From Streptomyces sp. RFCAC02 (lineage in GTDB: Bacteria; Actinomycetota; Actinomycetes; Streptomycetales; Streptomycetaceae): 64,000 nucleotides of DNA. The position numbers and the translations under genes were made by a program. The stretch covers positions 2,645,501 through 2,709,500 of the forward strand of contig NZ_SAUH01000001.1 of NCBI RefSeq assembly GCF_004193175.1, read 5' to 3'. Numbering within the stretch: position 1 is the first letter of the stretch; each line of letters opens with the position of its first letter. Positions 41,253 to 51,144 of the stretch are shown here, one piece after another. The notes below the pieces were generated by a model that worked only from the letters and a program-made list of their open reading frames with translations, did no database searches and was not told where the DNA came from.

Positions 41253-41334
41253 TGGCGGCGCCAGGATTCGAACCTGGGAAGGCTGAGCCGGCAGATTTAC
41301 AGTCTGCTCCCTTTGGCCGCTCGGGCACACCGCC
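41253..41334 (-). tRNA. tRNA-Tyr (anticodon GTA)
   Basis: The 82-nt - strand sequence folds as a class II tRNA. The acceptor GGCGGTG pairs with CGCCGCC (one G-U), the D-arm has CCCGAGCGG, and the anticodon loop is CTGTAAA with GTA at 41298-41300. A long variable arm (GCCGGCTCAGCC region) precedes the T-arm GGTTCGAATCC. The discriminator base is A and CCA is not encoded. The long variable arm is normal for bacterial tRNA-Tyr. Its 3' end faces the truncated integrase, so it is the probable attachment site of the island. Confidence 0.97.
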
Positions 41335-41466
41335 TCGCAACGTCGCCAACCTTACCCGATGCACCCGGGTGCTCCGCCACTCGGTTGTGTGCGGGGAGTC
41401 CGTCGAACGGGGTGGCTAGGCTGTCCGGCGACCCTGGCCGCCGACAGTTCCGAGGAGCCACAGCAC

Positions 41467-41955
41467 ATGGCCGACTCCAGTTTCGACATCGTCTCGAAGG
41501 TCGACCGGCAGGAGGTCGACAATGCCCTCAACCAGGCCGCGAAGGAGATCTCCCAGCGGTACGACTTCCGCGGTGTGGACGCGTCGATCGCCTGGTCCGG
41601 GGAGAAGATCGAGATCCGGGCCAACGCCGAGGAGCGTGCCCGGGCCGTTCTGGACATCTTTCAGACCAAGCTCGTGAAGCGTGGGATCTCCCTCAAGGCC
41701 CTGGACGCCGGCGAGCCGCAGGCGTCGGGGAAGGAGTACCGGCTGGCGTGCGGGATCAAGGAGGGGATCTCGACGGACGACGCCAAGAAGGTCGCCAAGC
41801 TGATCCGCGACGAGGGGCCGAAGGGCGTGAAGGCCCAGGTGCAGGGCGACGAGCTGCGTGTCAGTTCCAAGAGCCGCGACGCCCTGCAGGAAGTGCAGCG
41901 GCTGGTGCGTGAGAAGGACTTCGACTTCGCCGTACAGTTCGTCAATTACCGCTGA
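41467..41955 (+). CDS. yajQ: YajQ-family nucleotide-binding protein
   Basis: The 162-residue protein begins [20 protein letters not shown] and contains [61 protein letters not shown] and the terminal [11 protein letters not shown]. It covers the full length of the DUF520/YajQ family. Members bind nucleic acids or cyclic di-GMP in some species; the role in actinobacteria is not settled. ATG 41467 is preceded by GAGGAG. It is the first core gene to the right of tRNA-Tyr and reads into the CorA gene 20 nt later. Confidence 0.95.
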   Translation: MADSSFDIVSKVDRQEVDNALNQAAKEISQRYDFRGVDASIAWSGEKIEIRANAEERARAVLDIFQTKLVKRGISLKALDAGEPQASGKEYRLACGIKEGISTDDAKKVAKLIRDEGPKGVKAQVQGDELRVSSKSRDALQEVQRLVREKDFDFAVQFVNYR

Positions 41956-41975
41956 GCACACCGAAGGGTGTTCCC

Positions 41976-43088
41976 GTGTCGATGATCCGCCATCTCCGCC
42001 GGGCCGTCGGGCTCGGGCGGGAGTCCGGGCAGCAGGGGCAGGAGAAGGTCGACCTGAGCCATCCGGCGCGCTCCCCGCTCGGCACGGCCGTCGTGAACTG
42101 CGCCGTGTACGAGGAGGGCCGGCGGCGGCCGGGGCGGATCGCGAACCGGGAGGCGATCGAGCTCGTACGGGGCCGCCGCGACCGGTTCGTGTGGATCGGG
42201 CTGCACGAGCCGGACGCCGACGAGTTCGCCGACATCGCCCGCCTGTTCGAGCTGCATCCGCTGGCCGTCGAGGACGCCGTGCACGCGCACCAGCGGCCGA
42301 AGCTGGAGCGGTACGGGGACACGCTGTTCACCGTGCTGAAGACCGTGCGGTACGTCGAGCACGCGCAGCTCACGGCGAGCAGCGAGGTCGTGGACACGGG
42401 CGAGATCATGGTGTTCACCGGCGCCGACTTCGTGGTCACGGTGCGGCACGGGGGGCACGGGTCGCTCGGACCGCTGCGGGAGCGCCTCGAGGGGGACCCG
42501 GAGCAGCTCGCCAAGGGGCCGGCGGCCGTGCTGCACGCCATCGCCGACCAGGTCGTGGACCAGTACCTGGACGTGGCCGCCGCCGTGCGGGACGACATCG
42601 ACGAGATCGAGACGGCGGTGTTCGCCGCGGTGCGGCGGCGCGGCAGCGGTGATCCCGGGCAGATCTACCAGCTAAAGCGCGAACTGCTCGAACTGCGGCG
42701 GGCCGTGGCGCCGCTCGACCGGCCGTTGCAGCAGCTCTCGGAGGCGACGCTGCCGACGATCGACGCGGACATCCGCAGCTATTTCCGCGACGTCGCCGAC
42801 CATCTGTCGCGGGTGACGAGCGAGATCAACGGCTACGACGGGCTGATCGACTCGATCCTGCAGGCCAATCTGGCGCAGGTCACCGTCGCGCAGAACGAGG
42901 ACATGCGCAAGATCACGGCGTGGGCGGCGATCCTGGCCGTGCCGACGATGGTGTGCGGCGTGTACGGCATGAATTTCGACACCATGCCGGAGCTGCACTG
43001 GCGGTTCGGCTATCCGCTCGTCGTCGGCGTGATCCTCGTGGCGTGCCTGTTGATCCACCGAGGGTTCCGGCGCAACGGCTGGCTGTGA
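41976..43088 (+). CDS. corA: CorA-type magnesium/cobalt channel
   Basis: The 370-residue protein has a large cytoplasmic N-domain (1-300) with FVWIGLHEPDADEFADIARLFELHPLAVEDAV, LERYGDTLFTVLKTVRY and a long helix. Two C-terminal membrane helices follow. The first ends in the ion-selectivity motif YGMN (CGVYGMNFDTMPELHW) and the second is PLVVGVILVACLLIH with a basic tail. It is a pentameric divalent-cation channel in the cytoplasmic membrane. GTG 41976 is the assumed start; ATG 41982 is an equal alternative. It is probably co-transcribed with yajQ. Confidence 0.93.
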   Translation: MSMIRHLRRAVGLGRESGQQGQEKVDLSHPARSPLGTAVVNCAVYEEGRRRPGRIANREAIELVRGRRDRFVWIGLHEPDADEFADIARLFELHPLAVEDAVHAHQRPKLERYGDTLFTVLKTVRYVEHAQLTASSEVVDTGEIMVFTGADFVVTVRHGGHGSLGPLRERLEGDPEQLAKGPAAVLHAIADQVVDQYLDVAAAVRDDIDEIETAVFAAVRRRGSGDPGQIYQLKRELLELRRAVAPLDRPLQQLSEATLPTIDADIRSYFRDVADHLSRVTSEINGYDGLIDSILQANLAQVTVAQNEDMRKITAWAAILAVPTMVCGVYGMNFDTMPELHWRFGYPLVVGVILVACLLIHRGFRRNGWL

Positions 43089-43207
43089 CCGGATGCGCGG
43101 TTATGACCAAAGTCGGGTACGGCCGTGAGCGACCGATACGGAAGTCGGACAGAACCGTGGCCGAACGCCGGGTCCGAACGGGCACGGGCATTGCCTAGGC
43201 TGAACGG

Positions 43208-43837
43208 GTGGACAACGCGATCCTGAACGCGATCGAGGAGTTCGTCGCCACCCCCTGGGTGTATCTGGCGCTCTTCGTCGTCGCGAAGCTCGACGGCTTC
43301 TTCCCCGTGGTTCCCAGCGAGACCCTGGTGGTCATGCTGGGCGTCTTCGCGGCAGCGGACGGGAACCCGAACCTGGCGCTGATCATCCTCGTGGCGGCGC
43401 TCGGCGCGTTCGCGGGGGATCACATCTCCTACTTCATAGGCCGCACGTCGGGCGCGCGGATCTACGCCCGGCTGAAGCCGGGCAGCCGCACCCAGCGGGC
43501 CTACGACCGGGTGGGGAAGATGCTGGAGCGGCGCGGCGGGCTGATGCTGGTGATCGCGCGGTACATCCCGGGCGGCCGTACGGCGGCGACGCTCACGACC
43601 GGCGCAACGGGGTATCCGCTGCGGCTGTTCTCGCGGTACGACGCGCTGGCCGCGGTGAGCTGGGCCGCGTACTCGGCGGGGATCGGCTACGTGGGCGGCC
43701 GGGCGTTCGAGGACAATCCGCTGCGGGGCGTGGCGCTCGGCCTGGGGCTCGCGCTGGCGCTCACGGGGCTGCACGAGGGCGTCCGCTGGCTGCGGCACCG
43801 CATCATCGCCCGCAGGGCGACCGCCGGGGACTCATGA
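43208..43837 (+). CDS. DedA-family membrane protein
   Basis: The 209-residue protein starts at GTG 43208 and has about five membrane segments. DedA features are present: FFPVVPSETLVVMLGVFAA (the E-T loop), GAFAGDHISYFIGRTSG, then RRGGLMLVIARYIPGGRTAATLTTGATGYPLRLFSRYDALAAVSW, which contains the conserved Arg residues of the re-entrant loop. DedA proteins act in membrane lipid homeostasis, and some flip undecaprenyl phosphate or phosphatidylethanolamine. Its last 6 nt overlap the facing yccF gene. Start context is weak. Confidence 0.9.
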   Translation: MDNAILNAIEEFVATPWVYLALFVVAKLDGFFPVVPSETLVVMLGVFAAADGNPNLALIILVAALGAFAGDHISYFIGRTSGARIYARLKPGSRTQRAYDRVGKMLERRGGLMLVIARYIPGGRTAATLTTGATGYPLRLFSRYDALAAVSWAAYSAGIGYVGGRAFEDNPLRGVALGLGLALALTGLHEGVRWLRHRIIARRATAGDS

Positions 43838-44233
43838 CCACCGGTAGTGCGGGAGGGCGTCGTCCGTGGGCACGATGCGGCGGCCGAGCGGCATGAGGGA
43901 GATCGGCACCATCTTGAAGTGGGCGATGCCGAACGGGATGCCGATGATGGTCACGCAGAACCCGACGCCGGCGATGATGTGCCCGATGGTGATCCAGATG
44001 CCGGCGAAGATCAGCCAGACGATGTTGCCCACGAGGGAGGCGGCGCCGGCGTCGTGGCGCTCGGTGACGCGGTAGCCGAAGGGCCACAGCGCGTATCCGG
44101 CGATGCGGAAGCAGGCGATCCCGAAGGGGATCGTGATGATGAGGACGCAGCAGATCAGTCCGGCCACCGCGTAGCCGAGGGCTATCCACAGGCCCGACAG
44201 GACCAGCCAGATGACGTTCAGGAGAGTGCGCAC
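43832..44233 (-). CDS. YccF-family inner membrane protein
   Basis: The 133-residue protein contains the duplicated YccF module: an N-terminal NVIWLVLSGLWIALGYAVAG followed by IPFGIACFRIAGYALWPFG, and a second VGNIVWLIFAGIWITIGHII followed by IPFGIAHFKM. Each unit has two membrane helices and an IPFGIA turn. The family is structural and of unknown function. The GTG at 44231-44233 is the first codon before the first helix. The gene converges with the DedA gene by a 6-nt overlap and is preceded by htpX on the same strand 15 nt upstream. Confidence 0.92.
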   Translation of the reverse strand: MRTLLNVIWLVLSGLWIALGYAVAGLICCVLIITIPFGIACFRIAGYALWPFGYRVTERHDAGAASLVGNIVWLIFAGIWITIGHIIAGVGFCVTIIGIPFGIAHFKMVPISLMPLGRRIVPTDDALPHYRWS

Positions 44234-44248
44234 TCCCCCAGGATGACG

Positions 44249-45112
44249 TCAGCGGCGGCCGTCCGCCATGCGTTCGAGACGATCGATGCGCTCGGCCATC
44301 GGCGGGTGCGTGGCGAACATGCGGGCGAGGCCCTCGCCGTGGCGGAACGGGTTGGCGATCATGAGGTGGCTGGCCGTCTCGAGCTGCGGTTCGGGGCGCA
44401 GCGGGCGGTGCTGGGTGCCGGCCTCCAGTTTGCGCAGGGCGCCGGCGAGTGCGAGGGGGTCGCCGGTGAGCCGGGCGCCGGACGCGTCGGCCTCGAACTC
44501 GCGCGAGCGGCTGACGGCGAGCTGGATCAGGGACGCGGCCACCGGTCCGAGGATCATGATCAGCAGCATCCCGACGATGCCGGGGCCGCCCTCGTCGTCG
44601 TCGCGGCCCACGGGAATGAGCCACGCGAAGTTGACCAGGAACATGATCACGGAGGCCATGGCGCCCGCGACGGAGGATATGAGGATGTCGCGGTTGTAGA
44701 CGTGGCTGAGCTCGTGGCCGATGACGCCGCGCAGTTCGCGCTCGTCGAGGAGGCGGAGGATGCCCTCGGTGCAGCAGACGGCGGCGTTGCGCGGGTTGCG
44801 GCCGGTGGCGAAGGCGTTGGGCGCCTCGGTGGGCGAGATGTAGAGGCGCGGCATGGGCTGGCGGGCCTGGCCGGCCAGCTCGCGGACGATGCGGTGGAGA
44901 CCGGGGGCCTGGAACTCCCCGACCGGCCGGGCGCGCATGGCGCGCAGGGCGATGCGGTCGCTGTTCCAGTAGGCGTAGGCGTTCGTGCCGAGGGCGAGCA
45001 CGAGGGCGACCACCAGACCGCCGCGGCCGAAGAAACTGCCGACGAGCAGGATCAGCGCGGACATGCCGCCGAGCAGGGCGGCCGTTCTCAGTCCGTTGTG
45101 CCGGCGGTGCAC
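44249..45112 (-). CDS. htpX: HtpX-like zinc metalloprotease
   Basis: The 287-residue protein starts at GTG 45110-45112 after a GGAGG site; a longer frame upstream lacks one. It has N-terminal membrane helices ([20 protein letters not shown] and [19 protein letters not shown]), then [20 protein letters not shown] and the zinc motif HELSH (catalytic Glu between two His ligands). The third ligand region is [19 protein letters not shown]. It is a membrane-bound quality-control protease. It sits between yccF and the partial nuo operon, all on the - strand. Confidence 0.94.
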   Translation of the reverse strand: MHRRHNGLRTAALLGGMSALILLVGSFFGRGGLVVALVLALGTNAYAYWNSDRIALRAMRARPVGEFQAPGLHRIVRELAGQARQPMPRLYISPTEAPNAFATGRNPRNAAVCCTEGILRLLDERELRGVIGHELSHVYNRDILISSVAGAMASVIMFLVNFAWLIPVGRDDDEGGPGIVGMLLIMILGPVAASLIQLAVSRSREFEADASGARLTGDPLALAGALRKLEAGTQHRPLRPEPQLETASHLMIANPFRHGEGLARMFATHPPMAERIDRLERMADGRR

Positions 45113-45228
45113 GGGGTGCCCTCCAGGTGCGCTGCGTGGGGTGGTGTCTGCCGAACTGAACAACGCCATGCCCGCGGGTTCCGTTCCCGCGGAGGACGCC
45201 GTCACCCGTCCGGGTACCCCTGCGCGCG

Positions 45229-46728
45229 CTAGAGGAACGACGCGGCGGTGAATCCGAGGATGAGCTGCGGGGCGCCCGAGAACGCCAGGGCGGCGGCCGC
45301 GGCGAGCCCGGCGGCCGTGGTGAGGGCGGCGCCGGGCCGGCCGGTGTCCGGCGCGCCGTCGGGCTCGGGGCGGAAGAGGTACGCCGTCCACCGCAGGTAG
45401 TAGTACAGGCCGGCCGCCACGTTGACGGCGGTGACGACCGCGAGGACGCCGAGGCCGCCGTCGACGGCCGAGCGGAGCACGGCGACCTTGGCGAAGAGCC
45501 CCGCGACGCCGGGCGGCAGGCCCGCCAGGCACAGCAGGAAGAACGCGAGCGCCAGCGCGGCGAGCGGGCGGCGCGTCCACAGGCCGCGGTAGTCGGCGAG
45601 CCGCTGGGCGGGCCGGGAGCGGCCGATGTACGCGGCGACGGCGAAGGCGCCGAGGTTCACGGCGGCGTACATGAGGGCGTAGGCGATGAGGGTGCCGGTG
45701 GCCGCGTCGGGGTCGCCGTGGGCCGCCGCCGCGAGGGGGACGAGCAGGTAGCCGGCCTGGGCGACCGAGGACCAGGCCAGCAGCCGTACGGCGCCGCCGG
45801 GCGCGGCCGGGTCGGTGCGGACGGCCGCCGCGTTGCCGGCCGTCATGGTGAGGCCGGCGAGGACGGCGAGCAGCGGCCCCCACAGGTCGCCCTCTGCGGG
45901 GAACGCGCGCGTGGTGAGGACGGACAGGCCGGCGAGCCCTGCCGTCTTGGCGACGACCGACAGGTACGCGGCGACGGGCAGCGGCGCGCCGAGGTACGTC
46001 TCGGGGACCCAGAAGTGGAACGGGACGGCCGCCGTCTTGAAGAGGAAGCCGACGAGGGTGAGGGCGACGCCCGCCTCGGTGAGGGTGGCGAGGCGGGGGT
46101 CGGCGGCGGGGAGTCCGTCGGCGATGGCGGCGAAGGACAGGCTGCCCGTGCCGGCGTAGACGAAGCTGATGCCCAGCAGGCCGATCGCGGTGGCGGTCAC
46201 GGAGGACAGGAAGTACTTGAGGGCGGCCTCCCCGGCGTCGCCGTTCCTGCGCAGGCCGACCAGGGCGTAGGTGGGCAGCGTGGTGACCTCAAGGGCGATG
46301 ACCAGGGTGGCGAGGTCACGCGAGGCGGGCAGCAGCAGGGCGCCGGTGACGGAGGACAGCAGCAGGAACCAGTACTCGCCGCCGGGCAGCTCGCGCCCCG
46401 CGTGCCGTCGCGGGTCGGTCTCGGGCAGGGACAGGAGCACGGCCAGCAGCGCGCCGCCCAGGACGATCAGCTGGACGGTGACGGCGAAGCGGTCGGCGGC
46501 GTACGAGCAGCCGCCGTCCGCCGCGCAGAAGGTGACGCGGTCCCCGTGGCGCAGCGGCAGCAGGGCCAGTGCGGCCAGGAGGAGCCCGGCGGCGGCGAGC
46601 GGCCCGAGGAGCCGCTTGCGCGCGGCGGGCAGGAAGAGGTCCGTCACGAGGACGGCGAGGGCGGTGGCGGCGGCGATGACGGGCGGCGCGACGACCGCCC
46701 AGTCCACGCTCTGGATCGCGGCGGTCAT
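45229..46728 (-). CDS. nuoN: NADH-quinone oxidoreductase subunit N (antiporter-like)
   Basis: The 499-residue membrane protein has about 14 helices and the antiporter-type charged residues, including Glu in [13 protein letters not shown] and Lys in [37 protein letters not shown] and [15 protein letters not shown] blocks. It forms one of the proton channels in the membrane arm of complex I. ATG 46726-46728 overlaps nuoM's stop (ATGA). It is the last gene of the operon nuoA-B-C-H-I-J-K-L-M-N. GC-rich and core-like. Confidence 0.94.
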   Translation of the reverse strand: MTAAIQSVDWAVVAPPVIAAATALAVLVTDLFLPAARKRLLGPLAAAGLLLAALALLPLRHGDRVTFCAADGGCSYAADRFAVTVQLIVLGGALLAVLLSLPETDPRRHAGRELPGGEYWFLLLSSVTGALLLPASRDLATLVIALEVTTLPTYALVGLRRNGDAGEAALKYFLSSVTATAIGLLGISFVYAGTGSLSFAAIADGLPAADPRLATLTEAGVALTLVGFLFKTAAVPFHFWVPETYLGAPLPVAAYLSVVAKTAGLAGLSVLTTRAFPAEGDLWGPLLAVLAGLTMTAGNAAAVRTDPAAPGGAVRLLAWSSVAQAGYLLVPLAAAAHGDPDAATGTLIAYALMYAAVNLGAFAVAAYIGRSRPAQRLADYRGLWTRRPLAALALAFFLLCLAGLPPGVAGLFAKVAVLRSAVDGGLGVLAVVTAVNVAAGLYYYLRWTAYLFRPEPDGAPDTGRPGAALTTAAGLAAAAALAFSGAPQLILGFTAASFL

Positions 46729-48332
46729 CCGGCGGCCCCCGGGAGCAGCAGGCGTACGGCAGGGTCGGTGAGGTCGAGGAGGACGGCCGGCCACAGCCCG
46801 GCGAGCACGGTCAGCGCGGCCAGGGGCGCGAAGGCGGCGATCTCGTGGCGCCGCAGGTCGGACAGCCCGGCGAGGGAGCCGCCGCCCGGTGGGCCGCCGG
46901 GGTCCGTGGGCGGTAGGTCGCCCATGCAGACGCGGCGGACCACTTGGAGCAGGTAGGCGGCGGTGAGCAGTGTGCCGAACGCAGCGATGACCGTGTAGGT
47001 GATGAACGCGGGGCGGCTGAGCCCGGCGGCCGGCTCGTAGGCGCCGACCATGGCGAGCAGTTCGCCCCAGAACCCGGCGAGTCCTGGCAGGCCGAGCGAC
47101 GCGACCGCCGCGAACGCGAGCAGTCCCCCGAAGCGCGGCGCCCGCCCGTACAGCGCGGCCCCGGCCGTGCCGGCGAGCCGGTCGAGGTCGGTGGTGCCGG
47201 TCCGGTCCTTCAGTCCGCCGACGAGGAAGAACAGCAGGCCGGTGATGAGGCCGTGCGCGATGTTGGCGAAGAGCGCGCCGTTCACGCCGGCCGGGGTGAG
47301 GCTGGCGATGCCGAGGAGGACGAAGCCCATGTGGCCGACCGACGAGTAGGCGACGAGCCGCTTGAGGTCGCCGCCCGAGCCCTCCCGCACGAGGGCGAGG
47401 CAGGCGAGGGAGGCGTAGACGATGCCGGCGACGGCGAACGCCCCGAGGTACGGCGCGAACGTCCGCATGCCCTCGGGCGCGATGGGCAGCGCGATCCGGA
47501 CGAGCCCGTAGGTGCCCATCTTCAGCAGCACGCCCGCCAGCAGCACCGACCCCACGGTGGGGGCGGCGGTGTGGGCGTCGGGGAGCCAGCTGTGCAGCGG
47601 CCACATCGGGGTCTTCACGGCGAGGCCGATGCCGATGGCGAGGACGGCCAGTACCTGCGTCGTGCGGGACAGGCCGTCGCCGTGGGCGTCGGCGAGGGCC
47701 GTCATGTCGAACGTCCCGGCGCGCAGGCCGATCAGCAGCAGCCCGAGCAGCATCACGACCGACCCGAGCACCGTGTAGAGGACGAACCGCCACGCGGCCC
47801 GCGCGCGCCCCTCGCCGCCCCAGCGGGCGATGAGGAAGTACATCGGCACGAGGACCGTCTCGAAGGCGAGGAAGAACAGCAGCAGGTCGAGGACGGCGAA
47901 CGTCGCGAGCGTGCCGCCCTCCAGCAGCAGGACGAACGCGACGAACGCGCGGGGGTCCCCGCCGGCGGGCGGGCGGACGTACCCGTGCAGGGCGCACAGG
48001 AAGGTGAGCAGCGCGGTGAGGACGAGCAGGGGGAGTGAGACGCCGTCCACGCCGAGGTGCAGGCGGACGCCGAGGGCCGGGATCCAGGACACGTCGGTCT
48101 CGGCCTGGACGGTGCCGGGCCGGTCGTGGTCGAACGCGGCGGCCAGGACGAGGGTGAGCAGCAGGACGGCGCCGGAGACGGTGACGCCGTGGCGCAGCAC
48201 GTCGCGTTCGGGTCCGCCGGGGCCACGCAGTCCGGGCGGCGCGGGCAGGAGGGCGGCGGCAGCGCCGAGCAGCGGCAGGGCCACGGCGGCGAGCAGCAGG
48301 ACGCGCGTCACGGTGTCGTTCAGCTCGATCAC
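46725..48332 (-). CDS. nuoM: NADH-quinone oxidoreductase subunit M (antiporter-like)
   Basis: The 535-residue protein shows the subunit M signature: LGVDGVSLPLLVLTALLTFL, LAFETVLVPMYFLIARWGGE (with the key Glu), AVKTPMWPLHSWLPDAHTAAPTVGSVLLAGVLLKMGTYGLVRI (channel Lys and His), and SSVGHMGFVLLGI. It is one of three antiporter-like proton-pumping subunits. The start is GTG 48330-48332, 10 nt after nuoL. Its stop overlaps nuoN. Confidence 0.95.
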   Translation of the reverse strand: MIELNDTVTRVLLLAAVALPLLGAAAALLPAPPGLRGPGGPERDVLRHGVTVSGAVLLLTLVLAAAFDHDRPGTVQAETDVSWIPALGVRLHLGVDGVSLPLLVLTALLTFLCALHGYVRPPAGGDPRAFVAFVLLLEGGTLATFAVLDLLLFFLAFETVLVPMYFLIARWGGEGRARAAWRFVLYTVLGSVVMLLGLLLIGLRAGTFDMTALADAHGDGLSRTTQVLAVLAIGIGLAVKTPMWPLHSWLPDAHTAAPTVGSVLLAGVLLKMGTYGLVRIALPIAPEGMRTFAPYLGAFAVAGIVYASLACLALVREGSGGDLKRLVAYSSVGHMGFVLLGIASLTPAGVNGALFANIAHGLITGLLFFLVGGLKDRTGTTDLDRLAGTAGAALYGRAPRFGGLLAFAAVASLGLPGLAGFWGELLAMVGAYEPAAGLSRPAFITYTVIAAFGTLLTAAYLLQVVRRVCMGDLPPTDPGGPPGGGSLAGLSDLRRHEIAAFAPLAALTVLAGLWPAVLLDLTDPAVRLLLPGAAG

Positions 48333-48342
48333 GGGGCGGTCC

Positions 48343-50232
48343 TCACTTCCCGGCGGCGACGAGGACGGCGGCGACCCCGAGCAGCAGCGCGCCGGCGCCG
48401 ATGACGCTGAGGTAGGTCTGCACGTTGCCGGTCTGGGCGCGGCGGGTCAGGGCGCCGAGGCGGCCCGGCGTGGCGGCGCCGCCGCGTACGTAGGTCTCGA
48501 TGACGGCCCGGTCGAGGAAGCGGACGAGGCGGGCGGCGGCGAGGGCGGGCCGTACGGCGACGGCGGTGTAGAGGGCGTCGGCGTGGAATCCGGCGGCGGC
48601 GTGCGGGCGCAGCGGGCCGAGCAGGACGGTGGCCGGGTCGCGCCCCGTACGGCCGCGGGCGGCCGCGGCGGCGAGGACACCGGCCAGCGTGGCGGCGACG
48701 GCGAGCGCGGAAGTGGCGGCGTGGGGGGCGAGGCCGTCGGCGTGCCACCAGTCGTCCAGCCATCCGTAGGCGAGGCCGAGCAGCAGGGAGGGCACAGCGA
48801 GGACCCACAGGACGATGCTCATCACGGGGCGGGTGCCTGCGGCGGTGGGCAGGGATTCGGACGGGGTGTCGCCGGCGGGGCTGTGGAAGGTGAGCAGCCA
48901 CAGGCGGGCGGCGTACGCGGCGGTGACGACGGCCGTCAGCAGTCCGCCGACGAGGATCAGCCAGCCCGCGGCGGACGGGACGCCCTCGGTGTCGCCGAGG
49001 GCGGCGTGCTCGGCGGCGGTCAGGACGGCCTCCTTGGAGAAGAAGCCGGAGAACGGCGGCACGGCGGCGAGCGCGAGCAGCCCGATCGTCATGGTCCAGT
49101 ACGCGTCGGGGACGCGCTGCCGCAGCCCGCTGAGGCGGCCGAGCGCGCGCAGGGAGCCGGTGCCGGCGGCGTGGATGACGGCGCCGGCGGCGAGGAAGAG
49201 GAGGGCCTTGAACGCGCCGTGCGTCAGGAGGTGGAAGACGGCGGCGTCGCGGTCGGCGACGGCGAGGGCGCCGGTCATGTAGCCGAGCTGGCCGACGGTG
49301 GACCAGGCGAGGACACGCTTCAGGTCGTCCTGGGCGAGGGCGGCGAGCGCGGACCCGAGCATGGTCAGCGCGGCGAGGACGGCCAGCACGGTGAGCGCGG
49401 CGGCGGAGGCGGTGAAGACGGGCAGCAGGCGGGCGACGAAGTACGCGCCCGCGGCGACCATGGTGGCGGCGTGGATCAGCGCGGAGACGGGCGTCGGTCC
49501 GGCCATGGCGTCGGGCAGCCACGCGTGCAGCGGGAACTGCGCGGACTTGCCCGCGACCCCGGCGAGCAGCAGCAGCGCGATGACGGTGGGGTGGGCGAGG
49601 TGCTGCTCGGCCGGCGGGGACGTCAGCCGGGTCACGATGGCGCTGATGCGGAACGTGCCGGTGTCGGCGGCGAGCGCGATCACGCCGACGAGGAACGGGA
49701 CGTCGCCCAGCTTGGTGACGAGGAACGCCTTCAGGGACGCGGCGCGCGCGGCCGGCGCCTCCCAGAAGTGGCCGATCAGGAAGTACGAGCAGATGCCCAT
49801 CACTTCCCAGCCGACCAGCAGGACGATCAGGTCGTCCGCGTAGACGACCAGCAGCATGGCGGCCGTGAACAGCGAGACGAGCGCCGCGTACGAGGCGTAG
49901 CGCGGGTCGCCGGCCAGGTAGCCGGTCGAGTAGAGCTGGACGCAGGTCGCGACGACCGCGACGAGGACGGCGACGAGGACCGCGAAGCCGTCGAGGTGGA
50001 GCGCGAGCTGCACGGGCGGCCCGCCGGTGTCGGCGAGCCGGGTGGCGGCCGTCACGGGGGCGTCGCCGCCCTGCCGTACCGCGACGAGGACGGCGAGCGC
50101 GGCGGACGCGAGCGTCGGCAGGACCGCGAGGGGGCGCACGTACCCGGGCGCGCGCCGGCCGGTGAGGAGGATCAGCGCGGCGGCGGCGAACGGCAGCAGC
50201 GGTACGAGGACGGCGGCGGTCGTGGTGTTCAC
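48343..50232 (-). CDS. nuoL: NADH-quinone oxidoreductase subunit L (antiporter-like)
   Basis: The 629-residue protein has the subunit L blocks: LHLDGFAVLVAVLVAVVATCVQLYSTGYLAGD, DLIVLLVGWEVMGICSYFLIGHFWE, LVTKLGDVPFLVGVIAL, GKSAQFPLHAWLPDAMAGPTPVSALIHAATMVAAG and AQDDLKRVLAWSTVGQLGYM. A long C-terminal part should include the lateral helix that clamps the antiporter subunits. The start is GTG 50230-50232 (VNTTTAAVLVPLLPF), 7 nt after nuoK; upstream frame is not needed. It forms the distal proton pump of the membrane arm. Confidence 0.95.
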   Translation of the reverse strand: MNTTTAAVLVPLLPFAAAALILLTGRRAPGYVRPLAVLPTLASAALAVLVAVRQGGDAPVTAATRLADTGGPPVQLALHLDGFAVLVAVLVAVVATCVQLYSTGYLAGDPRYASYAALVSLFTAAMLLVVYADDLIVLLVGWEVMGICSYFLIGHFWEAPAARAASLKAFLVTKLGDVPFLVGVIALAADTGTFRISAIVTRLTSPPAEQHLAHPTVIALLLLAGVAGKSAQFPLHAWLPDAMAGPTPVSALIHAATMVAAGAYFVARLLPVFTASAAALTVLAVLAALTMLGSALAALAQDDLKRVLAWSTVGQLGYMTGALAVADRDAAVFHLLTHGAFKALLFLAAGAVIHAAGTGSLRALGRLSGLRQRVPDAYWTMTIGLLALAAVPPFSGFFSKEAVLTAAEHAALGDTEGVPSAAGWLILVGGLLTAVVTAAYAARLWLLTFHSPAGDTPSESLPTAAGTRPVMSIVLWVLAVPSLLLGLAYGWLDDWWHADGLAPHAATSALAVAATLAGVLAAAAARGRTGRDPATVLLGPLRPHAAAGFHADALYTAVAVRPALAAARLVRFLDRAVIETYVRGGAATPGRLGALTRRAQTGNVQTYLSVIGAGALLLGVAAVLVAAGK

Positions 50233-50239
50233 GGGGTGG

Positions 50240-50572
50240 TCACTCGGTCTCCCGCCGCTGCCCGCGCGGCTCGCGCTGGGCACGCAGCGTGTCGATCGCC
50301 GTCGTGCCGCGGGCGCGGTGGACGAGCAGCACGAGGGCGAGGCCGATGCCGATCTCGGCGGCGGACAGGGCGATCAGGAAGAGCGTGAGGACCTGGCCGG
50401 CGTGCGCCGTGTCACGGAGCCACACGTCGAACGCGACCAGATTGAGGCTGACGGCGGCGAGCATCAGCTCGACGGACATGAGGACGAGGACGGCGTTGCG
50501 GCGCGCGAGGACGCCGTACAGGCCGACGCAGAAGAGGAGGACGGCGAGGGTGGCCGGGTGGACGAGGTGCAT
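50240..50572 (-). CDS. nuoK: NADH-quinone oxidoreductase subunit K
   Basis: The 110-residue protein has three membrane helices with the conserved Glu residues of the central axis: one in [19 protein letters not shown] and one in [20 protein letters not shown] basic C-terminal tail ([14 protein letters not shown]) is longer than in the usual 100-residue subunit. ATG 50570-50572 overlaps the nuoJ stop by one nucleotide (TGATG), so translation is coupled. It is part of the E-channel of the membrane arm. Confidence 0.94.
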   Translation of the reverse strand: MHLVHPATLAVLLFCVGLYGVLARRNAVLVLMSVELMLAAVSLNLVAFDVWLRDTAHAGQVLTLFLIALSAAEIGIGLALVLLVHRARGTTAIDTLRAQREPRGQRRETE

Positions 50573-51144
50573 CAGCGCTCCTCTCCGGTGGTGTCGCCGT
50601 CCCCGCCGGGCGGGTCGTGGCGGCTGTTCCGGGCGCGGGAGACGACGACGGCGCCGATGAGGGCGGCCAGCAGCAGGACGGACAGCGCCTCGAACGGCAG
50701 CACCCACGAGCGGAACAGGCTCTCCCCCACCTGCTCGCTCGTGCCGTGCGGCTCCTCCAGGTCGATCCATGTGGTACGGAACGCGTCCACGACGAGCGTC
50801 ACGAGCAGCGCGGCGGCCGCCCCGGCGACGGCGAGGGCGGCCGGGCGGTTCTCCGAGTCGGCGTCGGGCGACGGGCCGACGGGGGCCTTCGTCAGCATCA
50901 GGCCGAAGAGCAGGAGGACGACGACGGAACCGAGGTACAGGAGGACCTGCACCCACGCGACGAACTCGGCGGTCAGCAGCAGGTACTCGACGGCGAGCCC
51001 GCCGAGGGCGACGACGAGCCACAGCGCGGCGCGGACGAGCCTGCGGGTCGTGACGCAGGCGACGGCCGCCCCGAGGACGACGACGCCGACGAGCAGGAAG
51101 ACGATGTCCTGGCCCGAGGGGGACAGCAGGTCGCGGCCGGTCAT
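50572..51144 (-). CDS. nuoJ: NADH-quinone oxidoreductase subunit J
   Basis: The 190-residue protein has five membrane helices. The conserved block [25 protein letters not shown] contains the flexible third helix important for coupling, and there is a polar loop between helices 4 and 5 ([22 protein letters not shown]). A hydrophilic tail follows. ATG 51142-51144 overlaps the nuoI stop (ATGA), and its stop overlaps nuoK. It is an ordinary member of the partial complex I operon. Confidence 0.93.
   Translation of the reverse strand: MTGRDLLSPSGQDIVFLLVGVVVLGAAVACVTTRRLVRAALWLVVALGGLAVEYLLLTAEFVAWVQVLLYLGSVVVLLLFGLMLTKAPVGPSPDADSENRPAALAVAGAAAALLVTLVVDAFRTTWIDLEEPHGTSEQVGESLFRSWVLPFEALSVLLLAALIGAVVVSRARNSRHDPPGGDGDTTGEER

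Noticed and set aside
26541..41253. A second copy of the tRNA-Tyr 3' end that would mark the left edge of the island
   Set aside because: I looked by eye for GGATTCGAACC-like sequence and found none. It may be lost or lie outside the window, so the left edge is not called.
45229..47997. A 922-residue frame apparently fusing nuoN with upstream sequence
   Set aside because: The upstream 420 residues are an out-of-frame reading of nuoM; nuoN has its own start with an ATGA overlap.
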